A DNA stretch of 64,000 nt from an uncultured Scytonema sp. Its GTDB lineage: Bacteria; Cyanobacteriota; Cyanobacteriia; Cyanobacteriales; Nostocaceae. The notes beneath the pieces are model-generated. The model did no database searches. It was given only the letters and a program-made list of their open reading frames with translations, and had not been told where the DNA came from. Below, piece by piece: positions 49,100 to 57,843 of the stretch (position 1 is the stretch's first letter; each line of letters starts with the position of its first letter). Made by a program: the position numbers and the translations under genes. The DNA lies in assembly GCA_937873135.1 (NCBI GenBank), contig CALMVQ010000163.1:23033-87032 (forward strand). The letters run 5' to 3'.

Positions 49100-49543
49100 C
49101 CACTCTTCCCCTTTAATTTACAGTTTTAACGGATGGCTGCCTGGTTTGCGACATCTCCATCCTTTGATGACTGTGTTTAGATTGCCGTTCTGATTTTGCC
49201 GGTGCCTCCAAGGAAAGAGAGATGTTTCGGTTTAATACTGGCGTTCCCATCAAAAATGATAGGTGTCATCGGACTGGGCGCTGGCGCTACCAGGTTGTCA
49301 TGCTGTACTTTTTTGTTTTGCTGATGAAGAAGTCTTCCACGACAGAATCGAGTAAAACTTTTTGGGAATTTTGCTTCGCCCTTTGGTTTGGACTATGCTA
49401 ACCATACCCTATTACTATTTTGGCATTATATAAGCGATTTTAGAGAGAGTCATGATAGCACGATTGGTTCGGCTGTCAGCACAATTACTCTAGAAATTAC
49501 CGCTACACAGTAGTTTTTACTAAATTTTATTTTTGAAATTTCC
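49100..49543. other. 444-bp gap between ylxR and infB
   Basis: The gap is long for this usually compact operon. No gene is supported on either strand. A separate infB promoter could lie here. Confidence 0.45.
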
Positions 49544-49885
49544 TTAAGGATCTGTGTTGTGATCGTTCTCTGGATGAGCCAGTGCTACTTGCCGGATCTG
49601 GTTTTTCAAGACCGATTTTCCTCGCTTTGGCTCTGGCGAAGGCGATAGACGTTGCCACAGTGTTTGATACAGTGCTTCTGGCACTGATGCACGTAGCGAT
49701 CGCCCAAGACGATTTTTTTTCTGAGATGCACAGAGGCAACTCGCTTGTGGACAAATATAGGCGGAACGACCCATGCCCCGATCTAATTGTACCTGTCCTG
49801 AAGGAAACAGGCGGACAATTCGCCAAAACTCATCTTTCAATGCTACTTTGCGACATATCAGACAACGTCGATAATTTGGTTTCAT
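49544..49885 (-). CDS. ylxR: YlxR/RnpM-family RNA-binding protein
   Basis: A 113-residue basic protein with the YlxR signature at the start (NYRRCLICRKVALKDEFWRIVRL) and GRSAYICPQASCLCASQKKNRLGRSLR. The family binds RNA; the Bacillus protein modulates RNase P. Position between nusA and infB is the standard one. The tail after residue 90 is variable. Confidence 0.92.
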   Translation of the reverse strand: MKPNYRRCLICRKVALKDEFWRIVRLFPSGQVQLDRGMGRSAYICPQASCLCASQKKNRLGRSLRASVPEALYQTLWQRLSPSPEPKRGKSVLKNQIRQVALAHPENDHNTDP

Positions 49886-50124
49886 TTATCACCTCCAGGA
49901 GACAGGCGACAGGAGACAGGAGTCATAAGACAACAATTCAAGTGACATATGTCCGCAGCTAGTGGTTTCAAAAAGTAATAACTTGATGACATTTCACTCC
50001 TTTTGAGAACGTCATTTGCCCTGAGTACAGAATTCTCCGACCAGCAATTCTAGTTGTTATCTCCTGACACCTGTATGATTTCTTCAGGAATACCTTTTTA
50101 TTCCTAAGACGAATGCGGCAATCT

Positions 50125-51792
50125 TCACTGTCGCTCTGCAAGCTTTTTGATAATGGCTGGGAATGTAATACCTTTGATTTCCAAAGTGCTTTGCAATTTA
50201 TCCATAGCAGAAGCTATATCATTGGCATTAACTAGAGAGATGAACTTTTCTAAAAACTGCCTTAACAGATCTAGAGAAGATTCAATTAGCATTATTCTAA
50301 ACTTTTCTGCGGCTTCCGAATTTTCTTCTTCTATTAAATCTATTAAAGCCATTTTCAGATCGAATGAGAGCTTCACTGACTTGATCGCTGTTTCGAGTTT
50401 ATTTTCAGCAGCTTCTACAAATTGTTCAAGTTCATCGTCGAGTTCTTCTTCTGGCTCGTCGTCGAGTTCTTCTTCCGACTCATCGTCGAGTTCCTCTTCT
50501 GGCTCATCTTCAAGTTCGAGTTCATCTTCTAGATCCTCAATTTGATATTCATCTACTGCTATCTCATCTTCGAGTTCCTCATAATCATCTGTTTCATCAG
50601 GCTCAAAGATTTGAGCTTTTGCTCGGATCTCGGCAAATTTTGTATCTTCTGCGACAGAATCGTATTTAGCTTTGTCTTTAATGTCAATTTTCCAACCGGT
50701 TAAACGAGCTGCTAAACGGACATTTTGTCCTTCTTTACCGATAGCTAAACTCAGTTGATCCTCAGCAACAAGTACATGAGTTTGTCTTGTTTCCGGGTCC
50801 ATAAGACGCACTTCGTCTACCCTTGCTGGACTGAGAGCATTGGCAATGTACGTTGCCGGGTCTGGAGACCAGCGAATCACATCTATTTTTTCTCCGCGCA
50901 GTTCGTTAACGACAACTTGAATCCGCGATCCCCGAGTTCCAATACAAGCACCAACTGGATCTACATCACGATCAAGGGTGTCAACTGCAATTTTAGTCCT
51001 GGGACCAACATGACGGGAGGGAGGATTAGCTTCCCGTGCTACAGCTACAATCCGCACGACTTCATCTTCAATTTCCGGTACTTCGTTGGCAAACAGATAA
51101 ACGACCAAACCAGCATCAGCACGAGACACAAGTAATTGTGGTCCTCGCTGCTGACCTTGGGAAACTTTTTTGAGATAAACCCTAAAGGTGGCATTCGCTC
51201 GATAATTGTCGTTGGGCAACTGCTCGCGTTTGGGCAATTCCGCTTCTACCTCTGGCTGACTAAAGCCACTGCTCACTGCCATAATTGCAGATTGTCTTTC
51301 AAATCGCAGGACTCTTGCTTGTAGGACAGTTCCTTCTAAATCCTGAAACTCTTCTTGCACCATTTGGCGCTGTTGGTCGCGTAATTTTTGCGCCAATACC
51401 TGCTTGGTTTGCATCGCCGCCATCCGACCAAAATCCCCTTGGTCTGGAGTCACATCTAGCACGACTTCCTGCCCAAGTTGTGCTTCATCACCTCCCATGT
51501 CTTGAACTTGTTTGAGAGAAATTTCATGATCGGAGTTGACAATTTCTTCAACTATAGTTTTAGTAGCAACGACACGAAAGCCTTCTTCTTCAACATCAAG
51601 TTGTACATCAAAATTTTCAAAATAATCTTCATCAAACTGTTTTCGCTCCAAATTTTGAGCGCGACGATAACGTTCGTAACCTTTAAGTAGTGCTTCTCTA
51701 ATCGCTGCTTGAACTGCAACGCGGGGCAAATTCCGTTCGCGACTGATATTTTCAACTAAATCTTTTAATCCGGCTAAAGTCACCATTGACAT
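50125..51792 (-). CDS. nusA: Transcription elongation/termination factor NusA with unusual C-terminal extension
   Basis: From the ATG at 51792 (MSMVTLAGLKDLVENISRERNLPR), which has GGAGA six bases upstream, it has 555 residues. The NusA core is complete: N-terminal RNA-polymerase-binding domain, S1 domain (about 148-220), and KH1/KH2 (DPVGACIGTRGSRIQVVVNEL; EDQLSLAIGKEGQNVRLAARLTGWKIDI) ending near 375. A very acidic tract (397-455) with three tandem EPEEELDD-type octapeptides follows, and then a separate helical segment of about 100 residues (LSFDLKMALIDLIEEENSEAAEKFRIMLIESSLDLLRQFLEKF). Cyanobacterial NusA proteins I recall end shortly after KH2 with a short acidic tail. The extension is in frame without stops. 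Confidence 0.95.
   Translation of the reverse strand: MSMVTLAGLKDLVENISRERNLPRVAVQAAIREALLKGYERYRRAQNLERKQFDEDYFENFDVQLDVEEEGFRVVATKTIVEEIVNSDHEISLKQVQDMGGDEAQLGQEVVLDVTPDQGDFGRMAAMQTKQVLAQKLRDQQRQMVQEEFQDLEGTVLQARVLRFERQSAIMAVSSGFSQPEVEAELPKREQLPNDNYRANATFRVYLKKVSQGQQRGPQLLVSRADAGLVVYLFANEVPEIEDEVVRIVAVAREANPPSRHVGPRTKIAVDTLDRDVDPVGACIGTRGSRIQVVVNELRGEKIDVIRWSPDPATYIANALSPARVDEVRLMDPETRQTHVLVAEDQLSLAIGKEGQNVRLAARLTGWKIDIKDKAKYDSVAEDTKFAEIRAKAQIFEPDETDDYEELEDEIAVDEYQIEDLEDELELEDEPEEELDDESEEELDDEPEEELDDELEQFVEAAENKLETAIKSVKLSFDLKMALIDLIEEENSEAAEKFRIMLIESSLDLLRQFLEKFISLVNANDIASAMDKLQSTLEIKGITFPAIIKKLAERQ
50428..50508 (-). repeat. 24-bp tandem repeats inside nusA
   Basis: DNA coding for three consecutive acidic octapeptides (E-P/S-E-E-E-L-D-D), roughly 24 bp per unit and nearly identical in sequence. 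Such repeats can change copy number by slippage. Confidence 0.75.
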
Positions 51793-51952
51793 AGGCAATC
51801 TCCTTATAGTGTCATGTAAAAAGTAGTCAGGCTTTAACTATTAACAGTCAACTTTTTGCTTGGTTCGCTAATCCAAACAAGTGGCAACACACATTCAGAT
51901 TTGAATGCCATGCCTTAAAAGCTGATAGCTAATAATTGATAGCCGATAGTTC

Positions 51953-52417
51953 TCAAGAGCGGTGATCGTCCAGTTGCACCTTGGTAATCGAGGTGCGTGG
52001 AATTTCAACCACACGACCTTTTTGATTTAAGTAAACAGTTGTTTCATCCCGACGAACCAACTGCCCCATCCACTCTTGCTGTTGTTCGTAGGCTGGAGAA
52101 GTCCAGACAATTACAGAAAATCCTTTAAAGGAAATAAATTCTCGGTCAGTTATCAGTTGCCGAGAAATACCAGGACTTGATACTTCCAATACATAAGTAT
52201 CTGGAATCATCTCCGCCGCATCTAAGGAGACTTCTAAAGCACGGCTCATACGTTCGCAATCATCCAACCCGGTATCCTGGTGAGGATTACGGATATCTAA
52301 CCGCAAAACTGGCGGACGTTGGTTGGTATGAAAAACGGCCCCAACAATTTCCAATCCCAGTTCTTCTGCCACTGGTGTTGCTAATTCAATAATTTGTGGG
52401 ACTAGAGGATGAGTCAT
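51953..52417 (-). CDS. rimP: Ribosome maturation factor RimP
   Basis: Needed for 30S subunit maturation. From the ATG at 52417 ([29 protein letters not shown]) it has 154 residues and carries the family motifs [15 protein letters not shown] and [15 protein letters not shown] longer in-frame start 33 codons upstream would cover an intrinsic-terminator-like hairpin in the leader and is not conserved. First gene of the rimP-nusA-ylxR-infB cluster; nusA follows after about 160 bp. Confidence 0.94.
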   Translation of the reverse strand: MTHPLVPQIIELATPVAEELGLEIVGAVFHTNQRPPVLRLDIRNPHQDTGLDDCERMSRALEVSLDAAEMIPDTYVLEVSSPGISRQLITDREFISFKGFSVIVWTSPAYEQQQEWMGQLVRRDETTVYLNQKGRVVEIPRTSITKVQLDDHRS

Positions 52418-52425
52418 GTGGCTAA

Positions 52426-52455
52426 TAAACAAAAAAAGTGGGCGTTGACCCACTT
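52426..52455 (-). terminator. Terminator hairpin in the rimP leader (candidate attenuator)
   Basis: On the minus strand AAGTGGG (52455-52449) pairs with CCCACTT (52442-52436) around a 6-nt loop and runs straight into a T-rich tail (52437-52426). The rimP ATG is at 52417, so the structure sits within the 5' leader rather than after a gene. It could terminate upstream transcription or attenuate the operon. Confidence 0.75.
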
Positions 52456-52613
52456 CCTGCGATAGGTATATCTTCCAAGAAGTCTTGTGACGAACCAATG
52501 TTGATTCGTCTCTCATTTGAGTTTAGCGCATTTTTTCTGTAGCGAAAAGACAACTAACTTGAAAGTGGGGAGTCCCGAAGCAATACAGAGGGGAGTAGGA
52601 GGAGAACGATATC

Positions 52614-54044
52614 TCAGGATTTAGGACTCTTTAAGACTGGCTGAATTGCTACTTGTGTTCTAAGTTGCTTGGTTTGTTCTACTGTTTGCACGATATCTTC
52701 AGACGACATATTGTGGACGTAGTTGATCTTGACTTCTTCTAAAAAGTCTAATAGTAAATTTTGGATTTCTGAAAGGACTTGTTTTTCCTGAATTTCTGTT
52801 CTTAAAGCTGCACTAAAACTTTGTACCAATTGATTAGTGAGTTTTGCCGCAACAGGGTCTAGTGTTGCAGCTACTAAAGTATTGTATAGGTTAGTCGTAA
52901 TCTGAATTGCCAATTGTTCGCTCAACTGAGTTTGCATCTGTTCCACCAACGGGAAGATTTGCAGGTTGCGGTAGATAGGCGTTTGATTTAAAACACTCTC
53001 AATATTGTGGCGTAAAATAGCAACTATCTCTGGTTGGACTTTGGGTAAAACTTGGTAGATAGTTGTTTGCACTAAAAGATTCGTGATCGCCTCCACTTCA
53101 TTAATGTTATTAATATCTTTATATGAAAAATTATTATCTTTCTGTAATAACCTCTGTACTAACTCTCCCCTTTGGATTAAACCTTGAATTTGATTGATGA
53201 CTCGAACTACAATAATTTCCGTAAGTTCTTCAGCAAAATTGACAACAATTCCTAAATGAATTTGCTGCCTGACTGGTTGGAGATTTAATAACTGCGATTG
53301 GTCAAGACGAATACACACAGGTATAATTCGTAACCACTGAGAGAATGGGAGTAACAAAAATAGGTCATACCAGCGCCAAAAAATCGCATTTGACCAACTA
53401 AAACCACGATGGTGACTTTTAATATAGAAGCTACGCGCTAGCAATTCTATACCAAATAAAATCACAAACGGTAAGTCAATTATCCAGAAATTATCAATAA
53501 ATTTGTCATTTTCTCCAATGTGTCTGTAGTAGTTACTAGCAATTAAGGGCGCTATTTTTTTATCAAAAAAACTAATTTCTGGTTTCCAACCTTTTTGTGA
53601 TAAATACGCTTGACTCCAAAAAATGTTAAAGCTAAGCTTCGCAGACGATTTTTGCCGTGTGTGAGCAAGCATCTGATTTTTAATTTTTGCTAATTTACCA
53701 CTTTTACCTGCTATCGCAAAAGGATTACTATCAATCATTTCGGTACTCAGGCGACGCAATTCCTCTAATTTTTGTTCTACCTGAGGGGATTGCAAACCTG
53801 TTTGACTAACTTGTTTTTTAAGTGTTTCTACTGTTGCTAGATAATCCTCTGTTTCTCGATGAGGTTCAATGCCTTTCAACTGATCGTATACCTGAGGAAT
53901 TTTTGGAAAATATTTTAAGTAGAAATCTCGGTTGGAAAGATAACTTAAATTAAAGAAAACTAATCCCAAGTTTACTGTGGCAATCATTGCCATCAGTCGT
54001 TCAAACCATAAGTTACGCTGCTTTGTTAATTTGGCGTTATTCAT
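52614..54044 (-). CDS. Cyanobacterial membrane protein, voltage-sensor-like segment
   Basis: A 476-residue protein of unknown function. A first membrane helix lies at about 14-36, then a 150-residue soluble region, then two helices at about 186-206 and 223-245, and a long helical C-terminal half (LVQRLLQKDNNFSYKD, VQPEIVAILRHNIESVLNQTPIYRNLQIF). The segment FVILFGIELLARSFYIK...FWRWYDLFLLLPFSQWLRIIPVCIRL looks like S2-S4 of a voltage-sensor domain (acidic S2, WYDLF S3, Arg-containing S4) but with only two or three S4 arginines. That resemblance is inference. Upstream of the rimP operon on the same strand, separated by about 100 bp. Confidence 0.75.
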   Translation of the reverse strand: MNNAKLTKQRNLWFERLMAMIATVNLGLVFFNLSYLSNRDFYLKYFPKIPQVYDQLKGIEPHRETEDYLATVETLKKQVSQTGLQSPQVEQKLEELRRLSTEMIDSNPFAIAGKSGKLAKIKNQMLAHTRQKSSAKLSFNIFWSQAYLSQKGWKPEISFFDKKIAPLIASNYYRHIGENDKFIDNFWIIDLPFVILFGIELLARSFYIKSHHRGFSWSNAIFWRWYDLFLLLPFSQWLRIIPVCIRLDQSQLLNLQPVRQQIHLGIVVNFAEELTEIIVVRVINQIQGLIQRGELVQRLLQKDNNFSYKDINNINEVEAITNLLVQTTIYQVLPKVQPEIVAILRHNIESVLNQTPIYRNLQIFPLVEQMQTQLSEQLAIQITTNLYNTLVAATLDPVAAKLTNQLVQSFSAALRTEIQEKQVLSEIQNLLLDFLEEVKINYVHNMSSEDIVQTVEQTKQLRTQVAIQPVLKSPKS

Positions 54045-54894
54045 TCGTGATCGCTATATTCCTTTCCTTCTATATATCTTCTACAAACTACTATATGACA
54101 GAGTAAATAAAGCTACTATCCCAGATAGCCAAAACTACTGTATTTCCGGCTTTTTAACTCGTCTTGGCTTAGGAGCGCGGGATCGGTTTCACGCTTAGCA
54201 AAGCAGCGCACTCGTACGAACCCGGACATGCAACTTCTATATAGCTTGACTTTCCAAGACGAATTTATAATTCCGCATAGCGGCACTACTTTCATTGACG
54301 TTTTCACCGTCATCATCTGCTCAACGATAATTAGATCCTTAGAAAAGTTTACAAAAGTTATTTTTACCGAATGTAAATTTCTGTGGTGCCCTTACAGACA
54401 GAAGAAATTAAGTCTCTCGGTGAGGTACCGACTATCCATAAATATCTAGCCGTATGTCAGCAAGCCAAGCGCGAAGTCTTGAGGGCGGAAGCTTCCGTCC
54501 CCAGAGCTTCTCGACTACGACCAGAGATCTAGAATGAACTGCTGGATATTGATTTTTATGGATCTCCCTTAAGCGACCTCATTGTCAAAAAGGGTAAATT
54601 ATTTTTTTTTAACAAATAAATATTTTTTTAAGAGTTTTAATTTGAACGCCCACTCCGATACTTTTTGGTTAAGAAAACATTTCCTATACCATAATATCGT
54701 TGTGTATATACGGTAGGAGAGAGGTTTTCCAAATATCATGCAGTTTGCTTTGTGTAAATACTTGAGGGGCGATAAGATGACTAAGAATAATCAAAAATCT
54801 TGAATTTATAAAAAAACTAGATTAAAGAAACTTAAAATGCATCTATAAACGTCGTACATATATTCTGCTGATTTGACTCAAAGGGGTTTTATCT
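54045..54894. other. 850-bp intergenic region with a possible degraded small gene
   Basis: A frame at 54386-54532 (GTG start) encodes 48 residues (LQTEEIKSLGEVPTIHKYLAVCQQAKREVLRAEAS...) that look protein-like; the same frame continues past a TAG as NELLDIDFYGSPLSDLI. It may be a decayed gene with an in-frame nonsense codon. The short repeat ATTCCGCATAGCGG occurs near 54270. The remainder is AT-rich. Confidence 0.35.
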
Positions 54895-55665
54895 ATGTGG
54901 TGTGGGTTTAGAAGATCGAGCGCAACCGTTGCTACTGCCTGTTTTGTAACGGCTAGCCTAGTTATGACGAACACAGCTAGTGCTGTCCGTCAAAGGACTT
55001 ATACGCCACAGCAATTCCGCACTGTGTTGCGGGGCCTAGGCTATAAGGTTAAAGTGTCAAATACCCCCTTAACAGATGCCGAAACTAAAGCAGCAATCCA
55101 AGAATTTCAGAAGGGATACAAGCTTCCGGTTGATGGTACTGCAGGGCAGAAAACTGAAGATTTTGCAGCAGGCATTGTTAAAATTTTGCAAGCCAACTTA
55201 AATCTAGTCGTTAAGCCGAAACTTCCTTTACCCCGAGATCAATATTTTGGTCCCCGGACGGAAGCGGTGGTCAAGCAGTTGCAAAAAAAATATAATCTGC
55301 AAGAGACTGGAATTGCTGATTTACCATTGCGACAGAAGCTTGACCAAGATGCAGAGAAATTGGTAGGAGGTAATTCCGAGTCCGCACCTGCATCCAAGCC
55401 GTCGCCAAGATCTTCACCAACGTCAACTCCATCGGCAACGCCGACGACGACAGCAACACCAACATCAACTCCATCGGCAACGCCGACGACGACAGCAACA
55501 CCAACATCAACTCCATCGGCAACGCCGACGACAGAAACACCAACCCCAACTCCATCGGCAACGCCAACGAAAAAGCCTAGAAATAGACCGAAGGCAACAC
55601 CCTCAGCAACACCTACACCCTCAGCAACACCTACATCGACAGCAACACCTACATCGACACCTTAA
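54895..55665 (+). CDS. Exported peptidoglycan-binding-domain protein with Thr/Pro-rich tail
   Basis: A 256-residue protein. A signal peptide (about 8-30, SSATVATACFVTASLVMTNTASA) precedes two PG_binding_1-like helical units: TPQQFRTVLRGLGYKVKVSNTPLTDAETKAAIQEFQKGYKLPVDGTAGQKT and, after a short spacer, LPRDQYFGPRTEAVVKQLQKKYNLQETGIAD. The tail from about 165 is a low-complexity run of Ser, Thr, Pro and Ala built from 14-residue repeats, a likely extended wall-spanning stalk. No catalytic domain is attached. Confidence 0.88.
   Translation: MWCGFRRSSATVATACFVTASLVMTNTASAVRQRTYTPQQFRTVLRGLGYKVKVSNTPLTDAETKAAIQEFQKGYKLPVDGTAGQKTEDFAAGIVKILQANLNLVVKPKLPLPRDQYFGPRTEAVVKQLQKKYNLQETGIADLPLRQKLDQDAEKLVGGNSESAPASKPSPRSSPTSTPSATPTTTATPTSTPSATPTTTATPTSTPSATPTTETPTPTPSATPTKKPRNRPKATPSATPTPSATPTSTATPTSTP
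55423..55580 (+). repeat. 42-bp tandem repeats in the Thr/Pro tail
   Basis: The unit codes for STPSATPTTTATPT. Two full 42-bp copies start at 55423 and 55465 and are nearly identical; a third (55507) is shorter by one codon, and a fourth is diverged. Near-identity at third codon positions indicates recent expansion by slippage or unequal recombination. Confidence 0.85.
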
Positions 55666-56032
55666 GATCAAGCGAAAAAAACATTGGGGGAAGTGGTTGT
55701 CAATTCGTGATGCTTTGATCGACGAAAAATTAAAAATTCCAACTTCCTCCTTTGGTTTGAACCAAGGCTATCCTTTTTCTCGTTTTGTCAGGATGGCTAA
55801 CTTTCATCCTTGTGGCTTTAGCCCAAGGATAAAAGCTGCACTTAGATGCTTGGTAACATTTTGTCGTCAAACATGTTAAAATTAGGGCATCAGTAAAAGA
55901 TTTGAAAACCTACCCGGACTTGGGGAAAGTCTATGTCCAAAACAACAGCTACTGGTACATCAATACGCCCTATAGGCTTTCCGTGTTGAGCTTGGAAAAC
56001 CTAGTAATAGGGAGATATTGGCTGAAAAGCTT
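55666..56032. other. Intergenic region with imperfect hairpins
   Basis: No supported gene in about 370 bp. Imperfect inverted repeats occur near 55797-55830 (CATCCTTG/CAAGGAT) and 55968-56012 (CCCTATAGG.../...CCTAGTAATAGGG), the latter between convergent genes and a plausible terminator. Confidence 0.4.
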
Positions 56033-56926
56033 TTATCTTGTCTGACTGGGCTCTTCTAAAGGTCTACCTTTAGGCGTTGGTAACATTGGACGACGATCAT
56101 CGTAAGGCATGGGGATATACTGAACAGTAGGACGTCCACCCTGTGACTGCGGATACATATCCATGAGTTCATAAATAATCCGGGGCAGTCCAACAGAAAT
56201 GGGCAGCCCCATTTCTGTTGCTTCCTCAACAGTGATGGGGTAGTCGTGAGTTACACGCCCAGTGGTTAAAGAGTCTACAATAGTTTCGATATTTTCTGGC
56301 TTAACTTTCTGCTTGGGAATATTGTCTTTAAGTAAAGTTCGCACAAAGCGCTGTACCTGATCTATTGCTTTGCGCGATAAATCCGCCATAATCAAGGTTT
56401 GATCGTCAATTTCACTGATGGGTTTATCTTCAACGACTTTGATAATACTGGCGGCTGGAAAGTTACCAAGTTGGGGATCAACCGGTCCAAGTACAGCGTT
56501 AGCATCCATCACAATTTCGTCAGCCGCAAGGGCTAGCATCGTTCCACCGCTCATGGCATAGTGAGGTACAAAAACGGTAACTTGAGAGGGATGACGAATT
56601 AATGCTCTAGCAATTTGTTCGGTAGCTAAAACTAAACCGCCTGGAGTATGCAAAATTAAATCAATGGGTACATCAGACGGAGTGAGCCGAATTGCTCGCA
56701 AGATTTGCTCTGAGTCTTCAATGGTGATGTAGCGTGATATGGGAATTCCCAGTAGGCTGATAGACTCTTGGCGATGGATGAGCAAAATCACCCGGCTTTT
56801 ACGTTGTTGCTGAAATTCCTGCAAAGTGCGCAAGCGACGAAACTCTATCTGACGTTTTTGCCAAATAGGCTGTATGGAAGAAAGGAGAAGGAAAATCCAA
56901 AACAAATCACCAATACCAAAGCCCAT
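56033..56926 (-). CDS. SDH-family Clp-fold serine protease, membrane-anchored
   Basis: A 297-residue protein with an N-terminal membrane helix (GIGDLFWIFLLLSSIQPIW) and a Clp/crotonase fold: DLILHTPGGLVLATEQIARAL, then the nucleophile region VPHYAMSGGTMLALAADEIVMD (Ser128 region), then ANAVLGPVDPQLG. This is the serine dehydrogenase proteinase (SDH) family in current annotation. The C-terminus is a Pro/Arg-rich tail. Nearby aroH and sppA on the same strand suggest one transcription unit. Likely membrane protein quality control; substrates unknown. Confidence 0.88.
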   Translation of the reverse strand: MGFGIGDLFWIFLLLSSIQPIWQKRQIEFRRLRTLQEFQQQRKSRVILLIHRQESISLLGIPISRYITIEDSEQILRAIRLTPSDVPIDLILHTPGGLVLATEQIARALIRHPSQVTVFVPHYAMSGGTMLALAADEIVMDANAVLGPVDPQLGNFPAASIIKVVEDKPISEIDDQTLIMADLSRKAIDQVQRFVRTLLKDNIPKQKVKPENIETIVDSLTTGRVTHDYPITVEEATEMGLPISVGLPRIIYELMDMYPQSQGGRPTVQYIPMPYDDRRPMLPTPKGRPLEEPSQTR

Positions 56927-57017
56927 ATGATTGACTGCTCGAAGCTAATAGTTTTCGTCAATCATTGTGACAATTTTTGGGAAATTACAAGTCTATCCAA
57001 AGAGTGTGATCTATGGG

Positions 57018-57395
57018 TCACTGAGATGGCAAACACCAGTCAGGACGCAAGTTTGTAGCGTGACGCAAATAGACGTGGTAAGTTGGCGCGGAAGCTGGAA
57101 GGTAGACGTGAACTAAAAATCGAATGCAGCGTTCCAAACTTCCCTTAACATGCATCTGCTGCACATCTAACATTGCCACATTGTCCCAGTAAGAACGCTG
57201 GCGTGCGATCGCTGCTGGAAAAATAGCATCTAAATCTTGAGTCACCGTGAAAGTAATACTCACAATGTCTGTTGGATGCAGTTGATTTCGTTTTTCCAGT
57301 TCATCTAGTAGTTCCATTACAGCTTCCTGCATTGCCTCGACTGTGTTAGTTGAGACTGTTGTTGCTCCCCGAATAGCTTGCACTCGCCACTCCAC
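57018..57395 (-). CDS. aroH: Chorismate mutase, AroH type
   Basis: Converts chorismate to prephenate for phenylalanine and tyrosine synthesis. The 125-residue length and the sequence WRVQAIRGATTVSTNTVEAMQEAVMELLDELE, DIVSITFTVTQDLDAIFPA and LERCIRFLVHV match the trimeric AroH class, with the conserved Arg of RGATT. It lies between two Clp/crotonase-fold proteases on the same strand. Confidence 0.95.
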   Translation of the reverse strand: MEWRVQAIRGATTVSTNTVEAMQEAVMELLDELEKRNQLHPTDIVSITFTVTQDLDAIFPAAIARQRSYWDNVAMLDVQQMHVKGSLERCIRFLVHVYLPASAPTYHVYLRHATNLRPDWCLPSQ

Positions 57396-57597
57396 AAAAA
57401 ATCCCTCCTGAGAATAGTCATTAGTCGTTGGTCATTCATCATTAACCTGATTTGCCTAAAAATCAGGTTTTACCGTAATACATGAAGTAGATGTAGAGCG
57501 ATTTAGGCTGTTTAAGCCCTATAAAACATATGCCATAATCAATGTGTCAGTACAACACGTAAAAACCGAAGCGTGGTCAAGAGGCTTACACAAAACA

Positions 57598-57671
57598 AAA
57601 AAGGCGGAACCTAGTGAGTGTTGATGGATCGGCGGCAACACTCACTAATTTAGATAAAGTTCCACCTTGTT
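57598..57671. ncRNA. Long two-part foldback between sppA and aroH
   Basis: Inner arms TAGTGAGTGTTG (57612-57623) and CAACACTCACTA (57636-57647) pair perfectly over 12 bases with a 12-nt loop. Outer arms AAGGCGGAAC (57601-57610) and GTTCCACCTT (57659-57668) pair with one mismatch. Asymmetric internal loop of about 11 nt. There is no gene in this 448-bp gap. It may be a structured RNA in the sppA-aroH transcript or a foldback mobile element. Confidence 0.45.
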
Positions 57672-57843
57672 TGCCCTGGGACATGCAAGGACAGCAGCTC
57701 TCTAGAAGCCTAAAGCACTGTAAATAGATATGACTAAGCACTATCAGTGCAAAAGTAGTCAGTCTTACGTAACCTTATTAATAGGGATTTTTTGACTGAA
57801 AAGTATCCGTACCTCTCCTTTCAAAGCTTTGAAAGGGAGATAG

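Noticed and set aside
50147..50545. Plus-strand frame ending in a long poly-Ser tract
   Set aside because: Antisense of the acidic repeat in nusA; GAA/GAT codons read as Ser on the other strand.
55423..55580. Regular 42-bp repeats as a possible CRISPR array
   Set aside because: Units are directly adjacent without unique spacers and encode a continuous Thr/Pro tail.
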